A stretch of 64,000 bases of DNA from Acidobacteriota bacterium (GTDB taxonomy: Bacteria > Acidobacteriota > Terriglobia > Acidiferrales > UBA7541). How positions within the stretch are numbered: position 1 is the first letter of the stretch; the number at the start of each line of letters is the position of its first letter. Shown here piece by piece: positions 1 through 7,235 of the stretch. The notes below the pieces were generated by a model. The model worked only from the letters and a program-made list of their open reading frames with translations, was not told where the DNA came from and did not search any database. The stretch covers positions 1 through 64,000 of the forward strand of contig JABCZF010000017.1 in assembly GCA_013289825.1 (NCBI GenBank), in the 5' to 3' direction. The position numbers were made by a program, and so were the translations under genes.

Positions 1-24
1 TTAAGGGACTAGCATGGCCCCTTG

Positions 25-180
25 ATGATTGTGAACTCGAAGAGATGCAAAGGAACGAATCAGAGTGCCATCGTTGACAAGGATTGTACCGAGTGTCCAT
101 CTTGTGAGGCTTGCGGATACCAGGGTTCTCGGCAGTGTAGCCATTGCGGCGGTGCCGGTGGGTTGTTTCAACGGCGCTGA
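25..180 (+). CDS. Cys-rich micro-protein, probable zinc finger (51 aa)
   Basis: Short open frame that starts with ATG after an in-frame stop at 10-12 and ends with TGA at 178-180. Residues 21-43 hold a dense Cys pattern: CTECPSCEACG followed by CSHCGGAGG, i.e. successive CxxC pairs and a DnaJ-type CxxCxGxGG step. Such spacing normally binds zinc. No good ribosome binding site is visible, so the start is uncertain. The stop is three bases from the end of the convergent XRE gene. No family is recognised; the Cys pattern, not the length, is the reason to call it. Confidence 0.45.
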   Translation: MIVNSKRCKGTNQSAIVDKDCTECPSCEACGYQGSRQCSHCGGAGGLFQRR

Positions 181-182
181 AG

Positions 183-551
183 CTAACGCGCCATTTTCTG
201 AAGAGTGTACAGAATAAGCTTGCGGTCTTGCTCGTTCGCTTTGCCCAACAGACGGCGAAGCTTGTTCAGAAACTTCTCGTCCTTGCCTGAACTACCCCAC
301 GCAATGTCGTCGGAGGACTTCCGGGTGAGAAGATTGGGCACTTTGGGCGGCTGCCCGCCGTCGTAGAAGAGTTGGTACATGGGAATTTCAAGGGCACGCG
401 CCAGCTTTTCCAACGTCTCGATGGCGGGAACAGTGTGCCCATTCTCGACGCGGGAGATGTAGCAACGAAGTAAGCCGGTACGCTTTTCAATGTCGCCCTG
501 GGAGAGGTTCTTTTGTTCGCGAAGTTCTCGGAGTCTGTCGCCTATGACCAT
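183..551 (-). CDS. XRE-family helix-turn-helix transcriptional regulator
   Basis: Product of 122 aa with an N-terminal Cro/C1-type HTH at about residues 3-62: the first helix follows MVIGDRLRELR, the LSQGDIEKRTG turn leads into recognition helix CYISRVENG, and a fourth helix follows at ETLEKLARALEIP. The C-terminal 60 residues are charged and match no family I know. An in-frame TTG lies 36 bases upstream, but the ATG at 551 gives the usual family N-terminus. Single-domain XRE proteins of this size are common on integrated elements and in toxin-antitoxin or phage repressor roles; no toxin partner is evident beside it. Confidence 0.85.
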   Translation of the reverse strand: MVIGDRLRELREQKNLSQGDIEKRTGLLRCYISRVENGHTVPAIETLEKLARALEIPMYQLFYDGGQPPKVPNLLTRKSSDDIAWGSSGKDEKFLNKLRRLLGKANEQDRKLILYTLQKMAR

Positions 552-780
552 GCCGGGGATTATTCCACCAAGGCGAGGGGAAGGCAAGCAGGGTAAGAAT
601 GAGCCCGGGCTAAGGGGTTAACTCCTCCCGGCCCCAACCATCGCCCACCAGTCTCGCCCTGTGGGTATGGGCTAAGCAGAAGGGCGAACAGTCGGCTGGT
701 TGATATAGCTGATTGAAATAGCGAGTGGATCCCTCTAGCCGGCAGGGGCATCTTCAGAAGCACAGCCCTTGGAGGATTCT

Positions 781-918
781 ATGTCTGGGGCAAGTTTGGA
801 GTCCGTTGGTACTGAGCCGCGCACTTGTATGCAGGTTGCGTGTCCATACTGCCGGACGAAAATGACTGTGAATGTCGGGTCAACGACCGACACCAGTAAG
901 AACTCGGTTCAATGTTAG
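781..918 (+). CDS. micro-protein with CPYC zinc-ribbon-like motif (45 aa)
   Basis: ATG at 781 is preceded by a perfect GGAGG at 771-775 with a 5-base spacer, the best ribosome binding site in the first 3.5 kb, which is the main reason to call a gene. The 45-residue product has Cys at 16, then a CPYC pair (residues 21-24) followed by RTKM, and Cys as the last residue. The CxxC could be half of a zinc ribbon, so zinc binding may need dimerisation or the terminal Cys. Function unknown. Confidence 0.55.
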   Translation: MSGASLESVGTEPRTCMQVACPYCRTKMTVNVGSTTDTSKNSVQC

Positions 919-981
919 GCTGTAACAAAACGTTCGTCGCAATCGCGCCCGGCCCTGTTGTTGGCGGACCTTTTACATTAA

Positions 982-1179
982 GTGATTAGTTTGAGCACAG
1001 AATTCCTTGACCGATTAGCGAGCCAACTCAAAATTGGCAAGGACCCTGCTTCCCGCCGCGCCATCGAACGGATTTTGGACGTTATTAAGAAGAGCTATGA
1101 GAACGGCCAATATCAAAGCCCAACGGAAGCGGAGAGAGATTTCAGACAGTTGGTTGAACGCAAAAAAAATGGCAAGTAA
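982..1179 (+). CDS. small hypothetical protein (65 aa)
   Basis: Starts with GTG at 982. The 65-residue product is charged and predicted to be almost wholly helical, with no Cys and no membrane segment. It lies 63 bases after the CPYC micro-protein on the same strand, so the two may be co-transcribed. An overlapping frame from ATG at 1169 to TAA at 1309 (46 aa) is open but has no recognisable binding site or motif. No family recognised. Confidence 0.4.
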   Translation: MISLSTEFLDRLASQLKIGKDPASRRAIERILDVIKKSYENGQYQSPTEAERDFRQLVERKKNGK

Positions 1180-1305
1180 CTCTCACCAGCCCCGAGGTAC
1201 AGCCTCCTTCGCACACAGTTCTGCCATCACGCAGAATCAAGAAATAAATGCCGTCAATGAAACGGCACGCCGCAGCGAGCGCCCCCTGAAGTCGCCCAGT
1301 ACTTT

Positions 1306-1518
1306 CTAAGGGGCCTCGACGCCCATCGATTCGAGCAATGCGGCGTCCTGATTTGTCAAAGCTAGTTCGCTGAGCTGAATTTCTTTAGCGGCCGCGCCCA
1401 ATTCACCAAGGCATTCATCCAAGCGCTCGAGCAGCATCACGTACGCGGCGCACCCGTCACTGCCGGTCCGCCGACAGTGGGCAACGTTCCATTGCGAGTC
1501 AGACTGGGATGATTTCAC
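1306..1518 (-). CDS. small hypothetical protein (70 aa)
   Basis: GTG start at 1518; the frame stays open further upstream without an ATG. The product has a Cys-containing N-terminal third and an amphipathic helical middle (residues 26-60) with a leucine-rich pattern that could pair as a short coiled coil. No clear ribosome binding site. Same strand as the downstream-numbered response regulator but 130 bases away. No family recognised. Confidence 0.3.
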   Translation of the reverse strand: MKSSQSDSQWNVAHCRRTGSDGCAAYVMLLERLDECLGELGAAAKEIQLSELALTNQDAALLESMGVEAP

Positions 1519-1648
1519 AAGAGACCGCGCCCGGCTCGCGGCCCGCTTTTCTTTGTTGTTGCTTTGGCTTCTTCGTCCGCAATGGAGGCAGCGTGAGCGG
1601 CTGATGCAATTGAAGCGAAAAAATTTCCTGCCTCTGACGTTTCTCTGC

Positions 1649-2086
1649 TCATTGAATTTGCGTCTGCTTAGGTACCCTGACCGCAGTCATCCAGAAGCGG
1701 TTGATGGTCCTCATCAGCGTCTCGAACTCGCTCAGTTGCACTGGCTTGCACAGATAGCAGTTCGCTTGAAGTTGATAGCTCTTAACGATATCCGCTTCAA
1801 AGTCTGAAACAGTCAATACAATTACCGGAATCGTTTTCAGTTTGGCATCTGCCTTGATGCAAGCCAGGACTTCCCGTCCATCCATTTTTGGCAGGTTTAG
1901 GTCTAGCAAGATGAGGTCTGGACGAGGAGAGCCGACGTAGTTTCCCTCACGGTTTAGAAAGGCCATGGCCTCCACACCGTCGGAAACGACAAGCAAATGG
2001 ATGGAATCATTGACGCCAAGCAAGACTTCCCGCATCAATCGTACGTCCCCCGCGCTATCTTCTACCAGAAGAACTTCGATGGCCAT
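1649..2086 (-). CDS. single-domain response regulator (Rcp1-like)
   Basis: A stand-alone CheY-like receiver of 145 aa without output domain. The acidic pair E9-D10 lies in the VLLVEDS strand, the phospho-acceptor is D62 in LILLDLNLPKMDG, T92 sits in the VIVLTVSD strand and K114 in YLCKP. The NLPKMDG loop and the overall length match the Rcp1/CheY group that works with phytochrome-like or hybrid kinases. I prefer ATG at 2086 over the in-frame ATG at 2113 because an AGGA lies five bases before it. No kinase is next to it; the only kinase in the window is at 45-48 kb. Confidence 0.9.
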   Translation of the reverse strand: MAIEVLLVEDSAGDVRLMREVLLGVNDSIHLLVVSDGVEAMAFLNREGNYVGSPRPDLILLDLNLPKMDGREVLACIKADAKLKTIPVIVLTVSDFEADIVKSYQLQANCYLCKPVQLSEFETLMRTINRFWMTAVRVPKQTQIQ

Positions 2087-2191
2087 ATTTTCCTGTTTTT
2101 CGTTCATTGGCACTAAAGCTAGATGCAGCCTTGGCGTAGACGGCGGTCCTTGAGCGCAGTCGGCTGTTAGGCAATGTTCACGTTCTCCCTG

Positions 2192-2518
2192 CTACCGCTC
2201 GGAATTGCTCTGTCGGCCCAGCGCGTAGGCAGTGGCCTGCGAAAGCGAACAGATTTGCAGTATGACCGTCCGCGCTTGTTCATCGGACATAGCCGCGATG
2301 TTTACGGCAGCTTTAGGCTCATCAGTCTTGACTATCGAGCTTATGATGGTTAGGTAGTCGTCTTTCAAAGAGCCGTCCGGAAAATCGTCGTGCCAAATGC
2401 TTCCGAACTCAGTGTCGTACACCCCCCTCAACTTCTCTCGGGGTGCGCAGGAACTGTTGGCCAAATAACGAACTGCCCTGCGAAGCTGCTCAGCGCAACG
2501 TGCTAGATGTTCTTTCAC
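2192..2518 (-). CDS. hypothetical protein (108 aa)
   Basis: GTG start at 2518 with AAGG about six bases upstream. The product is soluble and largely helical, with a His/Cys/Arg-rich first helix and a patch SIWHDDFPDGSL near the middle. It precedes the response regulator gene on the same strand with a 105-base gap, so they could share a transcript. No family recognised. Confidence 0.5.
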   Translation of the reverse strand: MKEHLARCAEQLRRAVRYLANSSCAPREKLRGVYDTEFGSIWHDDFPDGSLKDDYLTIISSIVKTDEPKAAVNIAAMSDEQARTVILQICSLSQATAYALGRQSNSER

Positions 2519-2639
2519 TATAGCCTTATCTTTGGTACAAACCCGCTTGACCTGTGGGCGCGCAGACTGCCAAGGGAACTAAGAACCCTAGTGGTAACAG
2601 TCTCACGGTGCGGGTCATCGGGATAGACTTATCTGAAGT

Positions 2640-2655
2640 TGTCCGATATTGGACA
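2640..2655. promoter_or_regulatory. candidate operator, inverted repeat TGTCC-N6-GGACA
   Basis: Perfect 5-base arms separated by GATATT, 35 bases upstream of the zinc-finger micro-ORF at 2690. A dyad of this size fits a dimeric HTH protein. The adjacent GG and GC are 11 bases apart, one short of the sigma-54 spacing, so I do not call a sigma-54 promoter. Confidence 0.3.
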
Positions 2656-2689
2656 GTTTTTGCGACATGGGTTGGAGTAGCGTGCCAGA

Positions 2690-2851
2690 GTGAAAAAGAA
2701 GGAACTCACGCCGGAACAGGTGGTCTCCGTCCCCTGTCCCACGTGTGGTGTCGCTGCCGGGGAACGTTGCGTGCTGCATTCAGGTTCTCCGCGCACAGAA
2801 CCACACGTAGACCGGAAGCTCGTCGCGATTGATGCCATCCAAGGGGAGTGA
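2690..2851 (+). CDS. zinc-finger micro-protein, phage/actinobacterial CPxC..C..H type (53 aa)
   Basis: GTG start, TGA at 2849-2851. Residues 15-43 read CPTCGVAAGERC, then eleven residues, then PHVDRK. The order CPxCxxxxGxxC...H..R is the signature I know from small zinc-finger proteins in phages and actinobacteria (ligands here C16, C19, C27 and H39). Binding of zinc and possibly nucleic acid is inferred from that family resemblance. The ribosome binding site is weak (GGAG about 13 bases upstream), so the exact start is open. Confidence 0.5.
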   Translation: MKKKELTPEQVVSVPCPTCGVAAGERCVLHSGSPRTEPHVDRKLVAIDAIQGE

Positions 2852-2902
2852 TTTCCCGCCGCCACGTTCACTCGACACGGACTGGTGCAAGGGTGAAGCT
2901 AA

Positions 2903-3055
2903 TCAGTTCACGCGAACGATGGCCGACTCGTCTTGACCAGGCGTCACCTCAATGACACACGGGAATTGATCGCTGCCTTTCAAGTCCTTGACGATGTCCG
3001 CCCGCCGTTGGGTTAGGTCGGCAACATTCTCAGCGACTTGCAGTGATGCCCGCAC
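2903..3055 (-). CDS. small hypothetical ORF (50 aa)
   Basis: GTG start at 3055 preceded by GGAG with a five-base spacer; stop TGA at 2903-2905. The product has a helical first half (VAENVADLTQRRADIVKDL) and a beta-like acidic end. It could be an intact small gene or the tail of a larger lost one. It lies between the zinc-finger ORF and the broken ORF at 3060. Confidence 0.35.
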   Translation of the reverse strand: MRASLQVAENVADLTQRRADIVKDLKGSDQFPCVIEVTPGQDESAIVRVN

Positions 3056-3059
3056 ATAG

Positions 3060-3402
3060 GCTCCGAGGCACAGCGCGCTCTCTCTCGCTGACTCGCAACC
3101 TCAACTTCAGAATCAGGATTTGACGCGGCAGTTGACGCAGAAACAAATCGACAACTATCAAACACCCGCACAGCGATAGGCGTTGGCGGTAACGCAGGCG
3201 GGTGCCCTCGAGCGCGTCCGGAACGAGAACGCTCCGCCGACTGATCTCGCGGCGCCGATGAACGACGCCAACTATGGACACTACAGCCGCTCGTTCAATC
3301 AACAGACTGGCCAGTGGGAAGTTAAGCCCACGATGGTCACTCGCCAAGTCCCCAATCCATCTCTCGATCCATACAAAGTATTTGTGTGCTTGATTCTTGA
3401 TA
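3060..3402 (+). pseudogene. remnant of an unknown coding region, interrupted by TAG
   Basis: One frame is open from 3060 to the TAG at 3177-3179 and again from 3180 onward in the same frame. Both parts have protein-like composition: a Gln-rich helical first part and a second part with NYGHYSRSF and PNPSLDPYK. The frame then runs into the tRNA fragment at 3404, where its composition changes. I read it as a gene broken by a nonsense mutation and truncated at the junction. No family recognised. Confidence 0.3.
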
Positions 3403-3403
3403 G

Positions 3404-3446
3404 AGGTTTAGGAAACCTACGCTCTATCCATCTGAGCTACAGCCCC
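3404..3446 (-). tRNA. 5' fragment of tRNA-Arg (anticodon CCU), truncated
   Basis: Read leftward from 3446, the sequence gives a 7-base acceptor strand GGGGCTG, TA, a D arm with paired GCTC/GAGC, position-26 G, anticodon stem TAGGT and loop TTCCTAA with anticodon CCT, then ACCT of the 3' anticodon stem. Similarity stops at about tRNA position 42. No variable loop, T arm or acceptor 3' strand follows. Tyrosine recombinases commonly cross over at the anticodon arm of tRNA genes, so this half gene is probably an attachment-site scar. It cannot make a tRNA. Confidence 0.7.
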
Positions 3447-3457
3447 ACTTAAAACAT

Positions 3458-3510
3458 TGTACCCATAAACTGTACCCAATTTTGTACCCAACTAACCCTA
3501 AATGGGTACA
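3458..3510. repeat. TGTACCC repeats (three direct, one inverted), possible recombinase arm sites
   Basis: TGTACCC occurs at 3458-3464, 3471-3477 and 3483-3489 (12-13 base periodicity), and its complement GGGTACA at 3504-3510. The array starts 12 bases beyond the tRNA fragment. Short repeated heptamers beside a tRNA-derived core resemble integrase arm-type binding sites. No integrase gene is present in the window. Confidence 0.45.
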
Positions 3511-3631
3511 GCTCCGCCAGCTTATGCCGCATTTCCCTAGCAAGCTGTTGATTCTCCGTATTTTAGTTCACCTGCTCCGATGGTGATGACGCCCAGCTGA
3601 GAAGCCAACTCCAGGTCGCCGCCAAAGGAGA

Positions 3632-4465
3632 CTAATTCGGCGAGCCGCCAGGCGGCGCAGGCTGCGTTGTATCCGGTCCCAATCCCGGAGCGACCTTGCC
3701 GATCCGCAACCTCTTGAAAATCGTCGGCCAGTATTCCTTCAACAGGTTGTTCCCTGCGCTGAATGCGATTCGAATGCCGTAGCGCTCAAACGTTTTTCCC
3801 GCCGTACGTTCCGAATCCGGAAGATAGGTATTCGCCAGTCCCTCGGCCGCCAAAGGCCCCAAGGTTCCCGGCCAGTTAAACGCTTCCTTTCCCCCATCCG
3901 TTCGAATCACTACCGCGCGGCGCAGCGCGTACCCGGCTCGCGCTCGAAACCCTCCGTTCAATTTCACAAAGTATCGCGGATCTTCGTGCAGTACCGCCGG
4001 CAGCAAAAACGTGCCAAAAAAATGGCTCGAAGACCCGCTGGCCATCGACGACCCGAATCGCTTTCCGAATCCCTCACCGCCCTGTCCATAACCCGCTAGG
4101 GTGCCGCGCGCCTCGCTGATTCCTGCTGCGGCTGCGGAACTCAGAATTTGCGGAGGCGATATGCTTTTGTCCAGGAACAGCTCAAATTTCTGAAGCGAAC
4201 TAAGCGATCCTGGCGTGGTCGCCAACTCTGGATAAAAAAACGATTTCTTCGTGATCAGACCCATCGGGGTCTGCCAGGTGTTTTTGTCAGGCTTCTGGGC
4301 CGCGCCGGTCTGATCCTGCTTCTGGGCCGCGCCGGTCTGATCCTGCTTCGGGGCTGGCGCATCAGGCAGATTCGCGCGGTTGTCCTGCGCCACCGTCGCC
4401 CGGCCGATCAATAGGAACGCCGCTACTGCCATCAAAACCTGGATTTGTTTGATCATCGAGCCCAT
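3632..4465 (-). CDS. secreted hypothetical protein, acidobacterial
   Basis: Product of 277 aa with a signal peptide (about residues 4-26, ending ATVAQ) and then a Gln/Ala/Pro-rich linker containing two copies of the nonapeptide QDQTGAAQK. The rest (about residues 65-255) has small-residue-rich segments such as SSAAAAGISEARG that may be amphipathic or membrane-touching, and a Pro-rich end. I know similar unnamed secreted proteins from Acidobacteria but no function. ATG codons at residues 1 and 4 are both possible starts. It stands alone, 480 bases from the DUF2950 gene. Confidence 0.7.
   Translation of the reverse strand: MGSMIKQIQVLMAVAAFLLIGRATVAQDNRANLPDAPAPKQDQTGAAQKQDQTGAAQKPDKNTWQTPMGLITKKSFFYPELATTPGSLSSLQKFELFLDKSISPPQILSSAAAAGISEARGTLAGYGQGGEGFGKRFGSSMASGSSSHFFGTFLLPAVLHEDPRYFVKLNGGFRARAGYALRRAVVIRTDGGKEAFNWPGTLGPLAAEGLANTYLPDSERTAGKTFERYGIRIAFSAGNNLLKEYWPTIFKRLRIGKVAPGLGPDTTQPAPPGGSPN
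4291..4344. repeat. 27-bp perfect tandem duplication inside the 277-aa gene
   Basis: Two identical 27-base units, 4291-4317 and 4318-4344, encode the repeated nonapeptide in the linker after the signal peptide. The length is a multiple of three, so the frame is kept. Likely variable in copy number between strains. Confidence 0.85.
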
Positions 4466-4945
4466 CTTATCATGTGTCTTCTGATGCTCGTCTCCAACTC
4501 AATCGCCACATCTATTTTTTGGTCCGGGCGTCTCCGTAGTTCTTCGAACGCCCGACGACGGGCACTCGACTAGGGCGCTTTCTCTTAGTTTCGGATTGCT
4601 TTGCGCCGCCAGCCTTCACGCTGGCCTCTTTGGGGCGCGAGATAGGGACTCTAAAGCTCTAGATTTTGCCGTTCTTAACCGTAAAGCCTGGGCGTTTTTG
4701 GGCCGGGGATATAAGGCTCTCATTTTGCTTTTCCTGCGGTTCTGTCATAAACCTGCTCGTCCCGAAAAAGGACCTATGGGCGGGCAGCCCAAGAGTAAAG
4801 CTCCTTCGCTGAAGTAGGGCGGTACCTCAAGGGCGAGGATTCCTACGGAGCCGGGTTTTGGTCCCTTTAGGGCGAGGAGGGTGTCAAAATATCTTAGCTA
4901 ATGGTCGTAAGTCCGCCGCAGTCACTCTGGCGCCACGAACGCCTT
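4466..4945. other. 480-bp intergenic region, no supported gene
   Basis: Lies upstream of the 277-aa gene and downstream of the DUF2950 gene. A 73-codon open frame (4596-4817, plus strand) has basic, low-information composition and no binding site, so I do not call it. The stretch has repeated short GC-rich blocks (for example GGGCGAGGA at about 4831 and 4870) and could hold a structured RNA, but I recognise none. Confidence 0.4.
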
Positions 4946-5932
4946 TTAATTATTGGTTTTCGGCTCGGTAGCTGCTTCTTCCTGTAGCTCTTCAGCCTTG
5001 TGCCAGCTGGCGTTGGGGTCGTATATTTTCATACCTTTGGCGAGCACCTCGGTCTTCTTCCCGAGATCCTTCTGATACACTTCTCCATCCTCGCCAACCA
5101 TAAATGTCATCACGCCCGACGAGCCGTATTCCGCGGGGTACGCCACGAAAGCGAACCCCTCGGTCATTTTGCCGCCGGTGATGTAGTTCTTCGCGCCGCC
5201 TGGCCCATTTTTCCCCTGCAGAGCTAGTATATGAAAATAGTAACCGCGAAAAGGAGTCGGAGGGCCCTCTCGTCTTCTGCCATCGCCATCAACAACCGCC
5301 GAAGCCAGCAGCGGCCCGATGGGGCTCTGGGGCTCGCCCTCGCCAGCTTTCCAGTACAGCCCATTGTGTTGCCCCTCATCGCTGTAGATTTTCACCGCGT
5401 ACTCGCCGTGCTGCGTCGAGTGATATTCCTTTTCCACTGCCACCAGCTCCTCGCAAACACGAATTGTTGATATCTCATTCTCACCAATTCTCCGGAACAA
5501 AATTTCCTGCTTGCCTGCCTCGGTGTCGAAGTACCACGCGTGGCCCCGGTTCACCAGCGGTATCGGCGTGGGCCAATTCTCCGGGCCGATATACAGCGAA
5601 GTCGTTCCGTCCGGTTCTTTCACCAGACGGTGCATTTCCTCATATTTCCGCGCGAAATTCGCGCGGCTCTCGGCGTCTTCGGTTTCGTCTCCCGACGAGA
5701 CGATTTGCTTTCCGTCTGGCCCGAGGATCTCTAGCATCGCTTTTTCGTTGCCGCTGCGGACCGCCGCGAAAAGTGCGCTGCTCGCGCCCTCCGCCGATGG
5801 AAAGGTTTTCTGACCCTGTTGCTGCGCCATGGAGCGCGCGGGTAAACACGCCGTCAGAAGGACGGCGACTGCTGCCAATTTAAGAGGTGCGGCCCAATGG
5901 GACCTGCCAAAGTTTAGCTTTGTCTGTTGCAT
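4946..5932 (-). CDS. DUF2950 family secreted protein
   Basis: Product of 328 aa with a signal peptide (residues 1-37, ending ARSMAQ) and one DUF2950 domain to the end. Recognisable features are FPSAEGASSALFAAVRSGNE, the WPTPIPLV..GHAWYFDTEAGK strand pair, PFRGYYFHILALQG and a C-terminal YGSSGVMTFMVGEDGEVYQKDLG. Function unknown; envelope location inferred from the signal. I use ATG at 5932 rather than the in-frame TTG at 5947, since GGAG lies nine bases before the ATG. It follows the DUF3300 gene by 67 bases on the same strand, and this pair is often found together. Confidence 0.9.
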   Translation of the reverse strand: MQQTKLNFGRSHWAAPLKLAAVAVLLTACLPARSMAQQQGQKTFPSAEGASSALFAAVRSGNEKAMLEILGPDGKQIVSSGDETEDAESRANFARKYEEMHRLVKEPDGTTSLYIGPENWPTPIPLVNRGHAWYFDTEAGKQEILFRRIGENEISTIRVCEELVAVEKEYHSTQHGEYAVKIYSDEGQHNGLYWKAGEGEPQSPIGPLLASAVVDGDGRRREGPPTPFRGYYFHILALQGKNGPGGAKNYITGGKMTEGFAFVAYPAEYGSSGVMTFMVGEDGEVYQKDLGKKTEVLAKGMKIYDPNASWHKAEELQEEAATEPKTNN

Positions 5933-5999
5933 ATCCCTTTTCTCCAATTCTAAATTTTACGGCTTGCCAAAACGATCTTTGAACACAACATATCTTGTA

Positions 6000-7235
6000 C
6001 TAGTGAGGCCTTCCGCCACCGCCACCGTGAGATCCGCCTCCGCCGCGCGCTCCTCCGCCGCCCACGCTGGCGCTTCCGCGCGACGAATAGCTGCGCGATT
6101 GTCCGCCACGGTTGTAGCCGCTGAAGGCGCTCGAACGCGTCCCACTCTGGCCGCGTGGTTGCGCGTATCCGCGTGCCGCTTGACTGTTTCCGTTGAAAGC
6201 CCTGGCCGTTGCTCCAGAATGGTTGTTCACTGCGCCGCGCCCGGCGTTGGCAGGTCTGTTTCCCGCGTTTGCGCTCGCACGATTTCCACCACGCTCGCCA
6301 TTAAATCCGCCGCGGCCGCCGTTTGCTCCCCCGCGAGTCCCTCCTCGGTAGAAATTGCTCCTGTTGTAAAACGTATTGCTCCGAGAATAGTATCTGCCGC
6401 GGTTATACATCGCGTATCCACCCCGCCAATTAAATCCCCAATTGTTCCAACCCCATCCATACCCGCCGTAAAAACCGATTCCGAATCCCAGTCCAAACGA
6501 AAGATACGGCCCGCCATACCAAATCCCGGGATATTGGTACCACCCCGGCCACGGCCCTAGGGGACCTCCGTAAACCAGCCAGGGATCATACGCGGGGACA
6601 TAAACGACGTCCGGCTGAGCAGGCTGAATCTCGACCGTCGAGTCTTGCGCAGTTACGGTTTGCTGCGGCGTACTCTTAAGATTGCCCGCCTGTTGCGCTC
6701 GCCGGCGCATTACCTGAACCGCATCCATCACATCCTGTTGCTGGTTGTAATAGGCATCGCCCAGAGACGAGGTCCACGACAGGTTCTTGTCCATATTTCC
6801 AAGCACCGATGGAAATGCCGCGAGCGCCTTCACGCTCGCGTCCCATGGCTGTTGGTCTACTTCTTGCCCCAACGCTTCGCCCTTCAAGTCAAGATGCGCT
6901 TGCACCCATCGGTCGGCCTCCACAACCTGCTCAGGAAACGTGGATGCCGCCAAAATCTGCGCCACTAGCGAATCCGGATAGAGCGCGATCGGCGCTACCA
7001 ACTGCTGTATCTGCTCGGGTGTCTGTGGCGTATGTTGCGGCGCCTGTGTGTCCTCCGACTGGATCTGAGCCTGCGGCGGCGCTTGCGCATCTTGGTAGGC
7101 CGCCAGGTTCCCAGGCCCATTCGCGAACAACACTCCGAATGACAACCCGGAAACCAAAATCCGCTTAGCCCATCGAGGCCTGCAAAACCCTGCGGCGCGC
7201 GCAAAAATGTTCATGTTCTTGAGTCTCTTCTGCAT
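6000..7235 (-). CDS. DUF3300 family secreted protein
   Basis: Product of 411 aa. A signal or anchor segment lies at about residues 20-45. The DUF3300 domain (about 75-235) starts with PEQIQQLVAPIALYPDSLVA and ends with DVVYVPAYDPWLVYG. A Gly/Trp/Tyr-rich segment (about 236-280) then leads to a Gly/Arg/Asn/Ser low-complexity tail of some 130 residues ending in poly-Gly. Such tails are usually disordered and may bind the cell wall or nucleic acid, but this is speculation. GGAGG lies nine bases before the ATG. First gene of a two-gene unit with the DUF2950 gene. Confidence 0.9.
   Translation of the reverse strand: MQKRLKNMNIFARAAGFCRPRWAKRILVSGLSFGVLFANGPGNLAAYQDAQAPPQAQIQSEDTQAPQHTPQTPEQIQQLVAPIALYPDSLVAQILAASTFPEQVVEADRWVQAHLDLKGEALGQEVDQQPWDASVKALAAFPSVLGNMDKNLSWTSSLGDAYYNQQQDVMDAVQVMRRRAQQAGNLKSTPQQTVTAQDSTVEIQPAQPDVVYVPAYDPWLVYGGPLGPWPGWYQYPGIWYGGPYLSFGLGFGIGFYGGYGWGWNNWGFNWRGGYAMYNRGRYYSRSNTFYNRSNFYRGGTRGGANGGRGGFNGERGGNRASANAGNRPANAGRGAVNNHSGATARAFNGNSQAARGYAQPRGQSGTRSSAFSGYNRGGQSRSYSSRGSASVGGGGARGGGGSHGGGGGRPH

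Noticed and set aside
2651..2663. Possible sigma-54 promoter next to the TGTCC/GGACA dyad
   Set aside because: GG and GC elements are one base too close for sigma-54, and the rest of the consensus is poor.
4596..4817. 73-codon ORF in the 4.5-4.9 kb gap
   Set aside because: No ribosome binding site, no motif, basic low-information sequence; kept only as an intergenic note.
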